NCBI GenBank assembly: GCA_030035585.1
Contig: CM057462.1
Span: forward strand, 112,649,234 to 112,713,233
From: Dugong dugon
Lineage: Eukaryota; Chordata; Mammalia; Sirenia; Dugongidae
Direction: 5' to 3'
Length of the DNA stretch: 64,000 nt
Below are positions 31,331 to 42,324 of the stretch, in pieces (positions within the stretch are counted from its first letter, which is position 1; the number at the start of each line of letters is the position of its first letter). The translations under genes were made by a program, and so were the position numbers. A model generated the notes under the pieces. It had not been told where the DNA came from, did no database searches, and was given only the letters and a program-made list of their open reading frames with translations.

Positions 31331-33361
31331 AATTCAGTAGATAACATTTGTGAAAATGTTACAAAACTGATTAAGCAATGCTACATATTATTCATAGGCA
31401 TGTAGTAAAATAAAAACATTGATATGAATGATACACATTAAATTCATGATAATGTTATATCTGTGGAAGAAGGTTGGGTGGGACTTATGAAATGGGAGGA
31501 AAAAAATTTTAAAGCCTTTACTTTTATCTGTATTATTTTTTACTACTCATTCTGAATCCAAAATATAAAATGTTAGTATTTGTTAATTCTGGATCATATA
31601 TATACATGCGTTTGTTACATTGTTCAATTGTGTTTTATAATTTAAAAATTTTATAACGACTAAGTATACGAAAAGGAAATTCTTCAGGGAGTTGTCATGA
31701 GAAATAAATTTTAGGTCAACAGCCCTACAAACATTTTTAGCAGCAGCGAAAAATAGGCTTTCCTGAGCAAGTCAAGGATCCTCTAAAGATGCCATTTTAC
31801 AGAGACAGACGGGCAGATAGGCACTGCCCAAACATTTAGCATATGTTTCTCTATGGAAACTGCTTTCTAGGTGTCATTTTTACATGGCCTTAGCTACAAA
31901 AGTAGACAATGGTTATTAATCTCCCATAGTGTCAATGTTTGTCCTATAAGAATTTGTGTAACTGCTCCAGTGTTTCTTTTTAAAAGCCAGTAAAGACTAG
32001 CCCTAGAAATTGCTTTTAATTAGATGTAATTATTCATATTTAACTTGTTAGATATTCGATTTTAATTTAAAAATTTAATGTATTAAATAATACTTAAGAC
32101 AATTTAATATCTATTTATGAAGGTGTCAAATATATGAACTTGATACTTTATTTCCTCTTTAAAAACAAATTGATTTAAAGAAACTGATCATGTTACCCAT
32201 ATTCTCATCATAATACACAGTTCTTGTTACTAGTGATGGCCAGAGAGTTCCCTCTTGTAACCTCCATAATTTTTGTTACAGAAAGAAGAAATACCAAATA
32301 TGCAACAACAGCAGTTTTTAGTTAAGGCATTGTCTCTTATCTGAGAAGAGCTGGGAAGAGAAGTTGCCAGAGAACAGCACAATGGAGTTCTTATTTAGTT
32401 TAAAAGTAACAAAAACAATAATGTTATATAGTGTTTCCCTTTGTCCCTTGTATTGCTCATTTCCCCATTAGTATAACTGTGAAATGGATTGACCTTACCA
32501 ATAAAATGAAAAACTGCAGGTTTACTTAAAATAATTTGAGAAAATGTTACTCATTTTATTTTATAGAGAGATATTCAAAGTGTATAAACAAATGTGTATT
32601 TTATATATGAAAATCACACAATATGTGTTTTGCTAAACCACATTATCCAAGTCCTAAAAAAATGAGATTCCTTAATGCTTTTTAAGTTTACAAAATTCTG
32701 AGAAGGAGGTCAAGGAATGGCAATCCAACACAATCCTATACAAAAATAATACTGTACTATTTAACAAGCTAATCCTATTAACATTTTGGCTTCTTAAACA
32801 GTTCCAAATGTGAAAAAGGCTAAGCAGAGGTCCACAGAAAGAAAAGATGAATCTAGGTGAAATTGCATAAAAGCTGTAATGCATATTGGTGAGTTTTACA
32901 CTAATAATTTATGACCTTGCCACCCTGAACAATATATACCAGAAACCTTTTGAGATAAGTGAACTTCTTGTAATGATTGTTGCCAAACTATTCTATATCT
33001 GTGATTTTGATTTTTCTGTTAAATAAATAAATATTAAAGATAGTTTTTAAAAATTTTATGTGGTTAAGTTGCATTGTTTATACTTTTTGATTTCCAGTTT
33101 TATTAGATTATGATTGGATGAATGATTCTCAGCTTTTTACAAATTTTTATTGTGTGATTCTCATCTTTTTCAATTGTACAAGATTAATAAATCAGTCTCA
33201 TCAATATCTCAATTTTATTGTCTTTTATTAGAACTTCCTGGAACTTATCCTAAAGTTCTACAGGGTACATAAAACTTAGTTTAATTATTCAGCAAATAAA
33301 TAATAATTATAATCAAATATATAATTAAACAAAACCTTCTTTTTCTAACCCCCAACTACTA
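31331..33361. other. Unique AT-rich sequence
   Basis: No repeat or exon recognised in 2 kb. Confidence 0.45.
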
Positions 33362-34819
33362 GCAACACCCGATCACAAGTGAGCTGAGCAAGTAGCATTA
33401 ATCCCATCTATTGCTATGCAGCACTGGAGGTGCTTGCTCATTTATGCCAAGAAATTTGGAAGACAGCTACATAGCCAACTGACTGGAAGACATCCATATT
33501 TGTGCTCATTGTAAAGAAAGATGATCCAACAGAATGTGGAAATTATAGAACAACATCATTAATATCACAGGCAAGTAAAATTTTGCTGAAGAGAATTAAA
33601 AAATGGTTGCAGCAGTACATTAACAGGAAACTGTCAGAGGGACAAGTCAAGTTCAGAAGAGGACATGGAATGAGGGATGTCACTGCTGATGTCAGATGGA
33701 TCTTGGCTGAAAGCAGAGAATACCAGAAAGTTGTTTACCTGTGCTTTATTTACTACGCAAAGGCATTTGACTGTATATATGTAGATCATAACAAATTATG
33801 AATAACATTGCGAAGAACTGGAGTTCCAGAACACTTAATTGTGCTCTGGTATATAAACCAAAAGGTAGTCATTTGAAAAGGACAAGGGGATACTGCCTGG
33901 TTTAAAATCAGGAAAGGTGTGTGTCAGGGTTGTATTATTTCACATACATATTCAACTTGTATGCTGAGCAAATAAGCAGAGAAGCTGGACTATATGAAGA
34001 AGAATACAGCATCAGGATTGTTGGAAAACTCATTAAAAACCTGTGATATGCTGATGACACAACCTTGCTTGCTGAAAGTAAAGAGGACTTGAAGCACTTA
34101 CTGAGGAAGATTAAAGACTACAGCCTTCAGTATGGATTGTACCTCAACATCAAGAAAACAAAAATCCTCTCAACTGGACCAATAAGCCACATCATGACAA
34201 GCAGAGAAAATATTGAAATTCTCAAGGATTTAATTTTACTTGGATCCACAATCAATGCCTATGGAAGCAGCAGTCAAGAAATCAAAGGACGTATTGCATT
34301 GGGCAAATCTGCTGCAAAAGACCTCTTTAAAGTGTTAAAAAGCAAAGATGTCACCTGGAAGACTAAGGTGCACCTGACTCAAGCAATTTTCAATTGCCTC
34401 ATATGAACCTGAAAGCTGAACGATGAATAAGGAAGACTGAAGAATTGACGTTTTTAAATTATGGTGTTGGCAAAGAATATTGAATATACCATGGACTGCC
34501 AGAAGAACAAACAAATCTGTCTTAGAAGAAGTACAGCAAGAATGCTCTTTAGAATGGAGGATGGTGAGACTTCATGTTATGTATTTTGGACACGTTATCA
34601 GGAGGGGCCAGTCCCTGGAGAAAGACATCATGCTTGGTAAAGTAGAGGGTCAGCGAAAGAGAGGAAGACCCTTGATGAGATGGATCACCATAGTGGCTGC
34701 AACAATGGGCTCAAACCTATCAACGATTGTGAGGATGGTACAGGACCAGGCAGTATATTGTTCTGTTGTACAAAGGGTCACTATGAGTCAGGACTGACAC
34801 GAAGGCACCTTACAACAAC
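33362..34819 (+). mobile_element. RTE-type LINE, 5'-truncated (RT and 3' end)
   Basis: RTE elements encode one protein with an AP-type endonuclease and a reverse transcriptase. This copy begins after the endonuclease. It keeps RT motifs: ECGNYR(T/T)SLIS at about 33531, FRRGHGMRDVTADVRWI, YAKAFDC, and a YADDTTL catalytic box at about 34043, preceded by a stop where a Cys or His codon is expected. The C-terminal region reads WTARRTNKSVLEEVQQECS and GQRKRGRPLMRWI. It ends in ACTATGAGTCAGGACTGACA and a TTACAACAAC tail. From memory it matches the elephant RTE1 family, related to BovB. Confidence 0.88.
33502..34406 (+). pseudogene. RTE reverse transcriptase remnant
   Basis: Two open segments (33502-33801 and 34065-34406) cover the fingers/palm and the thumb side of the RT; between them at least three stops and frame changes break the frame. 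KAFDCIYVDHNKL carries the first catalytic Asp motif (palm motif A). The YADD box (motif C) lies between the two segments in a broken stretch. A third segment (34480-34797) encodes the Arg-rich C-terminus and reads into the terminal repeat. Dead copy. Confidence 0.8.
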
Positions 34820-34918
34820 TCTAAACAAAACAAAATATTGAAAAATTTACAGTGACAGTATAGATAATTCTCAAATTTTATTAGGCTATTACATGTTGTT
34901 ATGAGAACCACGTGTCTG

Positions 34919-35780
34919 TAAGTTTGTTGTTTTGTGGTACTTGTGTGTTGCTGTGATACTGGAAGCCTTGCCACCTATCTTTCAAATTCCAGCAGGGTCA
35001 TCCATGGTGGACAGGTTTCAGTGGAGCTTCCAGACTAAGACAGCTTAGGAAGAAGGAACTGGCAGTCTACTTCTGTAAAAACTGGTCAGTGAAAACCTTA
35101 TGAATAGCAGTGAAACATTGTCTGATACAGTGCCAGAAAATGAGCCTCTCAGGTTGGAAGGCACTCAAAATACAACTAGGGAAGAGCTGCCTCCTCAAAG
35201 TAGAGTTGACCTTAATGACGTGGATGGAGTCAAGATTTAGGGAATTTCATATGCTGATGTGGCATGACTCAATATGAGAAGAAGCAGCTGCAAACTTCCA
35301 TTAATAATCAGAACATATAATGTACGAAGTATGAATCTGGGAAAATTTGAAGTTGCCAAAAATGAAATGGAACACATAAAGATTGATATCCAAGGCATTA
35401 GTGAGCTGAAATGGACTGGTATTGGACATTTTGAATCAGACAATCATATGGTCTACTATGCCAGGAATTACAAATCAAAGAGGCAGGGTGTAACATTCAT
35501 CATCAAAAAGAACATTTCAAGATCTATCCTCAAGTACAAAGCTGTCAGTGACAGGATAATACCCATACATCTGCAAAGAAGACCAGTTAATACAAATATT
35601 ATTCAAATTTAAAGAGGAAGACCCTCTATAAGAAGGATTCACATAGGGGCTGCAACAATGGGCCCAAGCATAACAAAGATTGTGAAGATGGCGCAAGACC
35701 GGGCAGTGTTTCATTCTGTTGTACATGGAGTTGCTATGAGTTGGAACCGACTCGAAGGCACTTAGCAACAACAACAACAG
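34919..35780 (+). mobile_element. RTE-type LINE, internally deleted (5' UTR, endonuclease start, 3' end)
   Basis: The 5' UTR (from TTGTTGTTTTGTGGTACTTG) and the first part of the endonuclease are joined at about 35611 directly to the last 170 bp of the element (AGAGGAAGACCCTCTATAAG onward), skipping most of the endonuclease and all of the RT, about 2.3 kb by comparison with the 39127-42324 copy. The tail is GCAACAACAACAACAG. Such a form keeps the 3' recognition end and the promoter region, so it could have been mobilised in trans. Confidence 0.88.
35274..35612 (+). pseudogene. RTE endonuclease N-terminal fragment
   Basis: The open frame of 112 codons starts MRRSSCKLPLIIRTYNVRSM; the TYNVRSM stretch is the first motif of the AP-like endonuclease (Asn active-site region). 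DIQGISELKWTG is the second motif, where the catalytic Glu of the ISE(L/V) signature is kept. The domain is cut after about 105 residues by the internal deletion and the frame then stops, so the His/Asp motifs are absent. Confidence 0.8.
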
Positions 35781-36288
35781 CAGTCAGGGTAAAAGGAAGG
35801 CATTTCCAATTATATTCTGTGTTATCACAGAAGTGACTCTTGTATTTGTCTTTTATGAGCATATGTACCCTGATAGTCAAGGTGAAAGATATTCTAAGCA
35901 AAATGAGTAGCATGAGCACACAGAAATATAAATCATTATAATGTATTAATTAACAGTCTAATGTTACTTTATCTTACCTTTTAGTTGACAAAGAAGCTCT
36001 TAGGACCTTGTATTGGTTCTCAGTAGAAACGCAACTGAACTGTAGTATTGAAGGAATTTCAAACTACAATGGTTTCTTGTCTGGATTATCCCATCACTTA
36101 CCCCAGTCTCTTCCCTGCCTTCCAGTTCACCTTCCTCCATTCCATTGCTACTGAGCTTTCTGAAATACAGCCCTTGTGATATCACTATGTAACCTCCAAT
36201 CCTTCAATTACTTCCCACATGTACAGAACCAATTCCAGCTTCTTAGAATGTCATTTCTTATCTGTTACCACAACCCTAAAAAAACATA
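35781..36288. other. Unique sequence with a possible L2-like repeat
   Basis: TCTTCCCTGCCTTCCAGTTC, ACATGTACAGAACCAATTCC and nearby sequence resemble a diverged L2-type 3' region. No gene recognised. Confidence 0.35.
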
Positions 36289-36338
36289 CAATAAGGTTGC
36301 CATGAGTCGAAATCAACTCCATGGCAGCTAACAACAAC
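36289..36338 (+). mobile_element. AfroSINE/RTE 3' end fragment
   Basis: ATAAGGTTGCCATGAGTCGA, AATCAACTCCATGGCAGC and a TAACAACAAC tail. It is too short to say whether it was a SINE or an RTE because both share this end. Confidence 0.75.
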
Positions 36339-36628
36339 GGTATGGAAGATGAATCGAGGTGGTGGAAGACTGGTTGCAGAAGGAACTGTTAGAAGAAAAT
36401 GATTGTAGTTGTCCAGGTGAGTGAAGATGAGGGCTTGAATTAGGGTAGCGGAGAGAGGGTGAGAGACTGGCTAGGAAAACTGTTAAGGTGATTGATTAGA
36501 TCCAGGCAGTTTGGTATAGAATGTCCCCTTGATCTTAAAGAATATGGGCACAATTTTTTTAGATGACAAGGTAATGATAAAGAAGCTTCCACTGTCTGTG
36601 GACGTTCATTTGAAGAACAATCTGGCAC
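36339..36628. other. Ancient interspersed repeat, family unassigned
   Basis: GGTTGCAGAAGGAACTGTTA, GTAGTTGTCCAGGTGAGTG and GATGAGGGCTTGAATTAGGG resemble a common old mammalian repeat that I cannot name with confidence. Confidence 0.35.
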
Positions 36629-36822
36629 TGTTGTTGTTATTAGTTGCCATCAAGTTGGCTCCCTCTCATGGTGACCTTATGTATAATAGAACAAAATGTG
36701 CTCAGTCTTGTGCCATCTTCAGGATTCTTGGCATGTTTGAGTCCACTGTTGTGGCTATAGTGTCAATTCGGCTCTCTGAGGGTTTCCCTGGTTTTTGCTG
36801 ACCCTCTACTTTACCAGCCATG
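36629..36822 (-). mobile_element. RTE-related 3' fragment, minus strand
   Basis: TTGTTGTTATTAGTTGCCAT, CAAGTTGGCTCCCTCTCATG, GTGACCTTATGTATAATAGA and GTTTTTGCTGACCCTCTAC match the reverse complement of an RTE 3' region, but the middle (CAGTCTTGTGCCATCTTCAG) differs from the other copies, suggesting a second RTE subfamily. Confidence 0.75.
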
Positions 36823-37030
36823 AGGAGCCCTGGTGGCACAATGGTTAAGCACTCTACTGCTGACTAAACGGCCGGAGGTTCGAACTCACCAGCAGCTCTG
36901 CAGGAGAAAAGATCTGGCAATCAGCTCCTGTAAAGATTACAGCCTAGGAAACCATATGGGGAAATTCTACTCTATTTTATTGGGTTGCTGTGAGTCAAAA
37001 TTGATTTGATGGCATACAACAACAACAACA
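36823..37030 (+). mobile_element. AfroSINE, long subtype
   Basis: AGGAGCCCTGGTGGCACAAT head, GAGGTTCGAACTCACC B box, the long-subtype block (ATCTGGCAATCAGCTCCTG, AAGATTACAGCC), TTGCTGTGAGTCAAAATTG and a tail of ACAACAACAACAACA followed by (CA)n to 37039. Its tail is RTE-like rather than T-rich. It starts at the edge of the RTE fragment. Confidence 0.9.
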
Positions 37031-37039
37031 CACACACAG

Positions 37040-38624
37040 TATGTGAGGTTGCTAAAAAGGCAGAGATAGAATATTGTTAGCAAATTTTTTCATGGAATTT
37101 TAGCCATTATAACTTTTAGACTGACTCATTTTTACCTTTCAGAATGGACTAAATTGTGAATAACATATCCTGTGTATTTTTATGCCTTTATTGTATTTAA
37201 CAAACATGATTCCACTAGCTACAAACTCAGAAACAAATCACTACTGTTGTCTTTTAAGTCTCAGTCTTTTCCCTTTTTCTGTGTAACACTTTACAGTAAT
37301 AGCCTAATCATTCTCAACTCCTTTGGTATTTATTGCAAGAACATTAATTCTGATGGGCTCATTTAGTATTAATGTGGATGTCATAAGTACTTCAGTAGGA
37401 ATCGGATTTCTACTGGAATGCAGCATTAATTACCAGGTCATTACTTCAAAGTGTTACCCTTTCCTTTTAGAACAGCTGCACTTCAGCATACCCCTTCCTG
37501 AAAGTATATCAAGGCTCTTTCTGTTAGAAGGGGCACTTCCAAGTACTACTTGAATCTATTGAGAGAAAGTTGTGGAAATGAACAAGGTACAATAGACAAG
37601 GTGTGGTAATTACTAGACAACTGATTAATAGAAAGTGGATGCTTTAATTGAGCTTCAGTGATCCCTACAATAGCTTGAATTGAATAAGAGAACTTGATTG
37701 CACTTTAAATTTCTCTAGAGCATAAAAAAGCAATAGCATTAAATAAAAGGCTCAAATAAGTCCCTCAATTTTTCATGAAAAGCTAAAAAGAAAAAAAGCC
37801 TAAAAGCCATAGCAATTGGGATATTAATCAGGGGCTATCTTGGGCTAGAAACACTTACATATTGAAAATTGAAGGTATTTTTTAGTGCTAAAAGTGTTTT
37901 TGAATTTTGAAGTACTCGTCTGAAGAAAAATAAATTCATGTTTTAGTGATTTTATTGCATTATTCTAACTTGCTTTTTAGTATCTTAGCATAGTTATTTT
38001 ATCTGCATCCATAGTATCAAGGTCAGCCTATTATTCATTAAAAGAATCAGGAAATGTAAGTGTCTTAACTATATTATTGGAATCCCAATCACATCATATC
38101 TCTTTATAAAAAAGATTGACTTGATAAAATGGAAAGTTATTTTAGGTTCATATAAATAGGCGAGTGAATTCATTCTTTCCTCTCGTGACCTCTTAGTAAC
38201 TCATTGTCTAAGCATTCTGGCATTGCAGCGAATGCCTTTTATTTTAAGTTTTATTCAAAACTAGGGCCACTATTCCACTGCCCTCGAAGAATGACATTTA
38301 TATTACCACCTTAACTATAGGATTATAGCTTTAGTTTAAAAATAATTTCAGATGTTATCTTTGCAAAACCATCTGCATCAGGCCTACTTTCAAGTGTTCT
38401 ATACGCTGTCATGACCATACTTAAAGCAACTCATCAATTCTAAAACGTGGTAGTTATTGCTTTTATGCTACAAAAATACCAAAACAAACTTCTAAGTCAA
38501 CCAAAGCATATTTTCTAAACTTCCTGAGAAATATTCTAGTAGGTAAACTGAATGTTATTTGATGCCTTTTAATGCAGAAGTAAACATCTTAAGTTTGATA
38601 TATTTTAAATTCAGATAAAGAGGT
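37040..38624. other. Unique AT-rich sequence
   Basis: No repeat or exon recognised. Confidence 0.45.
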
Positions 38625-38720
38625 TGTATGGTACAGTGGAAAGAATAAGACCGGGCACAAGAAGAGCTATCTTCCAGTTCTGGATCTACCACCAGTAGTA
38701 TAACCTTAAGAGCCATCATT
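38625..38720 (+). mobile_element. MIR or related tRNA-headed ancient SINE
   Basis: TTGTATGGTACAGTGGAAAG, AGAAGAGCTATCTTCCAG and TTCTGGATCTACCACCAGTA match the head and core of MIR-type SINEs in sense orientation. Confidence 0.65.
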
Positions 38721-39126
38721 AAGAGCCTCTTTGGTACAGATAGTTGATCCACTTACTAGAATCTACTCAGTTCTAAAATGTTATGAAGTAAGTTACCAGT
38801 GGCAATTGCCTTTTGACAATTTGATATTTACGTATATAATGAAACCCTTTATGACATATGTTTCTCTACATTTGGAATTAGATAGTTTCCTTCTGCTCAG
38901 AAATATGTGATATACCCTGGGAAAAATTTGCTTCTCAAAAATGTGGAAGGACTTGCTATTAAAACACTATAAACCCAGTGTTTGGAGAGGCAATTATTTG
39001 ATAACTTTTCTATTTTCTTTTAGTAATAATCTGTTCAGGTTTTCTGCTTCTAGATTTATATGACAGTCAAGCTATTTTCATGGATTGTCTTCCAATTTTA
39101 TCATGATATGAAGATTTATTTCCATG
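38721..39126. other. Unique AT-rich sequence
   Basis: Nothing recognised between the MIR and the RTE 3' end. Confidence 0.45.
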
Positions 39127-42100
39127 TTCTTGTTATTAGGTGCCATCAAGTCAAGTCCTACTCGTAGCTACCCTATGTACAACAGAACGAAACACTGCCT
39201 GGTCCTTGCCCCATCCTCACAATCCTTGTTATGCTTGAGCCCATTGTTACAGCCACTGTGTCAATCCATCTCATGGAGGGTCTTCCTCTTTTTCACTGGC
39301 CCTCTACCTTACCAAGCATGAAGCCCTTCTCCAGGGACTGGTCCCTCTTGGTAACATGTCCAAAGTATGTGAGAATAAGTCTCGTCATTGTTGCTTCTAA
39401 GGAGCATTCTGGCTGCACTTCTTGCAAGACATATTTGTTCTTTCTTCTAGCAGTCCGTGATATATTCAATATTTTGGGGAGCACCAAAATTCAAAGGCAT
39501 AAATGCTTCTTCAGTCTTCCTTACTAACTGCCCAGCTTTCACATGCATATGAGGTGATTGAAAACACCATGGCTTGGGTCAGGTATACCTTAGACCTTAA
39601 AGTGACGTCTTTACTTTTTTACACTTTAAAGAGGTCTTTTACAGCAGATTTGCCTCATGCAATGCATCATTTGATTTCTTAACTGCTGCTTCCACAGGCG
39701 TTGATTATGGAGCCTAGTAAAATGAAATCCTTGACAACTTCAATCTTTTCTCTGTTTATCATGTTGTTACTTCCTGGTAAAGTGGTGAGGAGTTTTGTTT
39801 TCTTTATGTTGAGGTGTGATCCATAGTGAAGGCTGTGGTCTTTGATCTTCATCAGTAAGTGCTTCACGTCCTCTTCACTTTCAGCAAGGAAGGTTGTGTC
39901 ATCTGCATAATGTAGGTTGTTAATAAGTCTTCTTCCAATCCTAATGCCTCGTTCTTTTTCATATAGTCCAGCTTCTTGGAATATTTGCTCAGCATACAGA
40001 CTGAATAAGTATGGTGAAAGGATACTATCATGATGCACACTTTTCCTGACTTTAAACTATGCAGTATCCCCTTGTTCTGTTCGAACGACTGCCTCTTGGT
40101 CTATGTACAGGTTCCTCATGAGCACAATTAAGTGTTCTGGAATTTCCATTCTTTGCAATGTTATCCAAAATTTGTTATGATCCACACAGTCGAATGCCTT
40201 TGCATAGTCAGTAAAACACAGGTAAAAATCTTGCTGGTATTCTCTTCTTCCGACCAGGATCTATCAGACATTAGCTGTGATATCCCTGGTTCCAGGTCCT
40301 TTTCTGAATCTGGCTTGAATTTCTGGAAGTCCCTGTGGATATACCGCTGCAGTCGCTTTTGAATGATCTTCTGCAAAATTTTACACGAGTGTGATATTAA
40401 TGATATTGTTCGATAATTTCCACACTCAGTTGGATCACCTTTGTTTGGAATAGGCATAAATATGGATCTCTTCCAGTTGGTTGGTCAGGTAGCTGTCTTC
40501 CAAATTTCTTAGCATAGACGAGTGAACACTTCCAGTACTGCATCCATTTGTTGAAACATCTCAGATGATATTCTGTCAAATCCTGGAACCTTGTTTTTCA
40601 CCAATGCCTCCAGTGCAGCTTAGACCTCTTCCTTCAGTACTTTTCGTTCCTGATTATATATTACCTCTTAAAATGTTTGAATGTCGACCAATTCTTTTTG
40701 GTACAGTGACTTTGTGTATTCCTTCCATCTTCTCCTGATGCTTCCTGTGTCGTTTAATATTTTTGCTGTGGAATCCTTCAATATTGCAACTCAATGTTTG
40801 AATTTTTTCTTCAGCTCTTTCAACTTGAGAAATGCCAAGTGTGTTCTTCCCTTCTGGTTTTCTATCTCCATGTCTTTGCACGTTTCATATAATACTTTAC
40901 TTTGTCTTCTTGAGCTACCCTTTGGAATAGTCTGTTCAGCTCTTTTACTTTATCACTTCTTCCATTCACTTTAGCTATTCAAGATCAAGTTTCAGATTCT
41001 CTTGGAGATCTATTTTGGTTTTCTCTTTCTTTCCTGTCTTTTTAATGACCTCTTGCTTTCTTTGGGTGTGATATCCTTGATATCTTCCCATAACTGGTCT
41101 GGTCTTAGGTCGTTAGTGTTCAGTGCACCAAATGTATTCTTGAGATGGTCTCTAAATTCAGCTGGGATATACTCAAGGTCATACTTTGGCTCTCGTGAAC
41201 TTGCTGTAATTTTCTTCAGCTTTAACTTGAACTTCCATATGGGCAATTGATGGTCTGTTTCACGGTTGTCCCCTGGTCTTGTTTTAACTAATGATACTGA
41301 GCTTCTCCATCATCTCTTTCCACAGATGTAGTCAATTTGATTCCTGTGTATTCCATCTGATGAGGTCCACATGTATAGTCACCATTTCCGTTGTTTAAAA
41401 AGATATTTGCAATGAATAAGTCGTTGGTCTTGTAAAATCCTATCATGAAATCTCCAGCATCTTTCCTATTACAAAGGCCCTATTTTCCAACTACTGATCC
41501 TTTTCCTTTGTGTCCAACTTGTGCATTCCAATTGCTAGTAATTATCAATGCATCTCGATTGCTTGTTTGATCAATTTCAGACTGCCGAAGCTGGTAAAAA
41601 TCTTTAATTTCTTCATCTTTGGTTTAAGTTGTTTGGCATAAATTTGAATAATAGTGGTATTAACTGGTCTTCCTTGGCGTATGAATATTATCCTATACTG
41701 ACTACTTCGTACTTCAGGATAGATCTTGAAATGTTCTTTTTGACGATGAATGCAGTGCCATTCCTCTTCAATTTGTCATTCCCGGCAGAGTAGAGCTATG
41801 ATTGTCCAATTCAAGCCAATGCCAGTCCATTTCAGCTTACTAATGCCTAGGATATCAATCTTTATGCATTCCATTTCATTTTTGACAACGTCTAATTTTC
41901 CTAGATTCATACTTCACAATTCCATGTGCTGATTTTTAATGGATGTTTGCAGCTGTTTCTTCTCATTTTGAGTCGTGCCACATCAGCAAAGGAAGTTCCT
42001 GAAAGTTTGACTGCATCCACATCATTAAGGTTGATTCTACTTTCAGGAGGCAGCTCTTCCCCAGTCGTATTTTGAGTGCCTTCCAACCTGAGGGGCTCAT

Positions 42101-42324
42101 CTTCTGGCCTGTATCAGACAATGTTTCACTGTTATTCATAAAGTTTTCACTGGTCAATTTTTTCAGAAGAGACTTCCAGGTCCTTCTTCTTAGTCTGTCT
42201 TAGTCTAGAAGCTCTGCTGAAACGTGTCCAACATGGGTGACCCTACTGGTCTTTGAAATACCAGTGGCATAGCTTCCAGCATCACAGCAACACACAAGCC
42301 ACCACAGTATGACAAAATGACAAG
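39127..42324 (-). mobile_element. RTE-type LINE, full-length size, minus strand
   Basis: Runs from the 5' UTR (42324, reading CTTGTCATTTTGTCATACTG) to the 3' end (39127; plus strand TTGTTATTAGGTGCCATCAA), about 3.2 kb, the full length expected for RTE. All parts are present in order: 5' UTR, endonuclease (about 42000-41300), linker, RT (about 40460-39680), C-terminal Arg-rich region and 3' end. Frameshifts and stops break it throughout. No convincing target-site duplication was seen. This copy serves as the ruler for the deletions in the two plus-strand copies. Confidence 0.9.
39679..40457 (-). pseudogene. RTE reverse transcriptase remnant with intact YADD box
   Basis: The minus-strand frame 40457-40161 begins MPIPNKGDPTECGNYRTISL, the conserved N-terminal RT motif. 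The frame is then lost. Open segment 40038-39679 (119 codons) contains LSPYLFSLYAEQIF, NNLHYADDTTFLAESEEDV and GSHLNIKKTKLL, so palm motif C with both catalytic Asp residues is intact and followed by the thumb. The first catalytic Asp lies in the broken stretch between them (a TQRHSTVW-like reading instead of YAKAFDC, from a frame error). Not functional. Confidence 0.82.
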
